49,134 bases of DNA from Oscillospiraceae bacterium (GTDB lineage Bacteria > Bacillota > Clostridia > Oscillospirales > Oscillospiraceae). This document shows, one piece after another, positions 49,034-49,134 of the stretch. Positions within the stretch are counted from its first letter, which is position 1, and each line of letters starts with the position of its first letter. Location of the stretch: the NCBI GenBank assembly GCA_017617795.1, contig JAFZVM010000013.1, positions 1 to 49,134 of the forward strand, given 5' to 3'. Made by a program: the position numbers and the translations under genes. The notes below the pieces were generated by a model. That model was not told the origin of the DNA and made no database searches. It saw nothing but the letters and a program-made list of their open reading frames with translations.

Positions 49034-49134
49034 ATGCAAGACCTGTATAACAAGCAGGAGATCGAGAGAATTACCCAGGCGCTTGAAGAAATGAAGGCGG
49101 AGGCCGGAGATGCATACGACCTTGAAAAGGTAAA
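49034..49134 (+). CDS. IstA-like transposase, N-terminal fragment
   Basis: Thirty-three codons of the first gene of the element remain: MQDLYNKQEIERITQALEEM then KAEAGDAYDLEKV. AAAGGAAG lies 4-5 nt upstream. The N-terminus is helical, as expected of the DNA-binding start of an IS21 transposase, but too short for a firm family call. The rest lies outside the window. Confidence 0.6.
   Translation, partial: MQDLYNKQEIERITQALEEMKAEAGDAYDLEKV

Larger units (their letters stand above)
48905..49134 (+). mobile_element. left end of an IS21-family-like element, running off the window
   Basis: The end is inferred to start at TGTTAGCGTCGAGCG (48905). It holds three 20-21-bp direct repeats, spaced about 25 bp, ahead of a transposase-type ORF at 49034. 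Multiple terminal repeats of this sort are typical of IS21-type elements, which carry istA and istB. Only the first 230 bases are inside the window. Confidence 0.65.

Overview
The window looks like chromosome from a fairly GC-rich, low-oxygen Firmicute, most likely a gut Clostridium of the Oscillospirales type. This is inference from gene content. Supporting features are strong AGGAGG-type ribosome binding sites, many consensus sigma-A promoters (TTGACA, 17 bp, TATAAT), ECF vitamin transporters, type III pantothenate kinase, BlaI/M56 and LytTR regulators, and a zinc-type L33 next to secE-nusG-rplK-rplA. I could not run any database search; family calls rest on motifs and overall resemblance.

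Layout. 0.2-6.3 kb: a TrpR-like regulator (YerC type), a uroporphyrinogen-decarboxylase-family protein, a complete ECF importer (S component, fused double ATPase, EcfT) and a short-chain dehydrogenase. 6.4-12.6 kb: a BlaI repressor and M56 membrane metalloprotease pair, followed by two FtsX-type permeases and their ATPase. 12.7-15.0 kb: the housekeeping operon rpmG-secE-nusG-rplK-rplA on the minus strand. 15.1-19.6 kb: a more AT-rich stretch with a 1073-residue lipoprotein (two SH3b domains and an L,D-transpeptidase-like domain that has lost its catalytic His and Cys), followed by an L,D-transpeptidase lipoprotein that keeps them. 19.7-22.0 kb: an ECF S component, coaX and a zinc-ribbon membrane protein. 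22.2-22.6 kb: tRNA-Thr and tRNA-Tyr. 22.9-27.3 kb: a small unknown gene and a three-gene flavin/iron-sulfur oxidoreductase. 27.5-32.9 kb: a LytTR protein with a membrane partner, an acetyltransferase, an MscS channel, a second short-chain dehydrogenase and an alpha/beta hydrolase.

33-49 kb is accessory. A long minus-strand run reads, in transcription order, from a PcfJ-like protein (42.9 kb), an unknown 224-residue protein, a lipoprotein, a four-helix membrane protein and an acidic 146-residue protein ending in Tyr-Tyr, through a SPASM radical SAM enzyme, to two duplicated genes of about 190 residues. Between the duplicates lies a copied 3' end of the radical SAM gene. This is the best candidate for an undescribed system: a radical SAM maturase translationally coupled to a small acidic protein, with envelope-located partners. 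Plus-strand unknowns follow (helical-repeat protein, two orphans, a membrane protein with SH3b domains paralogous to the 15 kb lipoprotein), then a frameshifted small Cys-rich gene, another orphan, and the left end of an IS21-like element that runs off the window.
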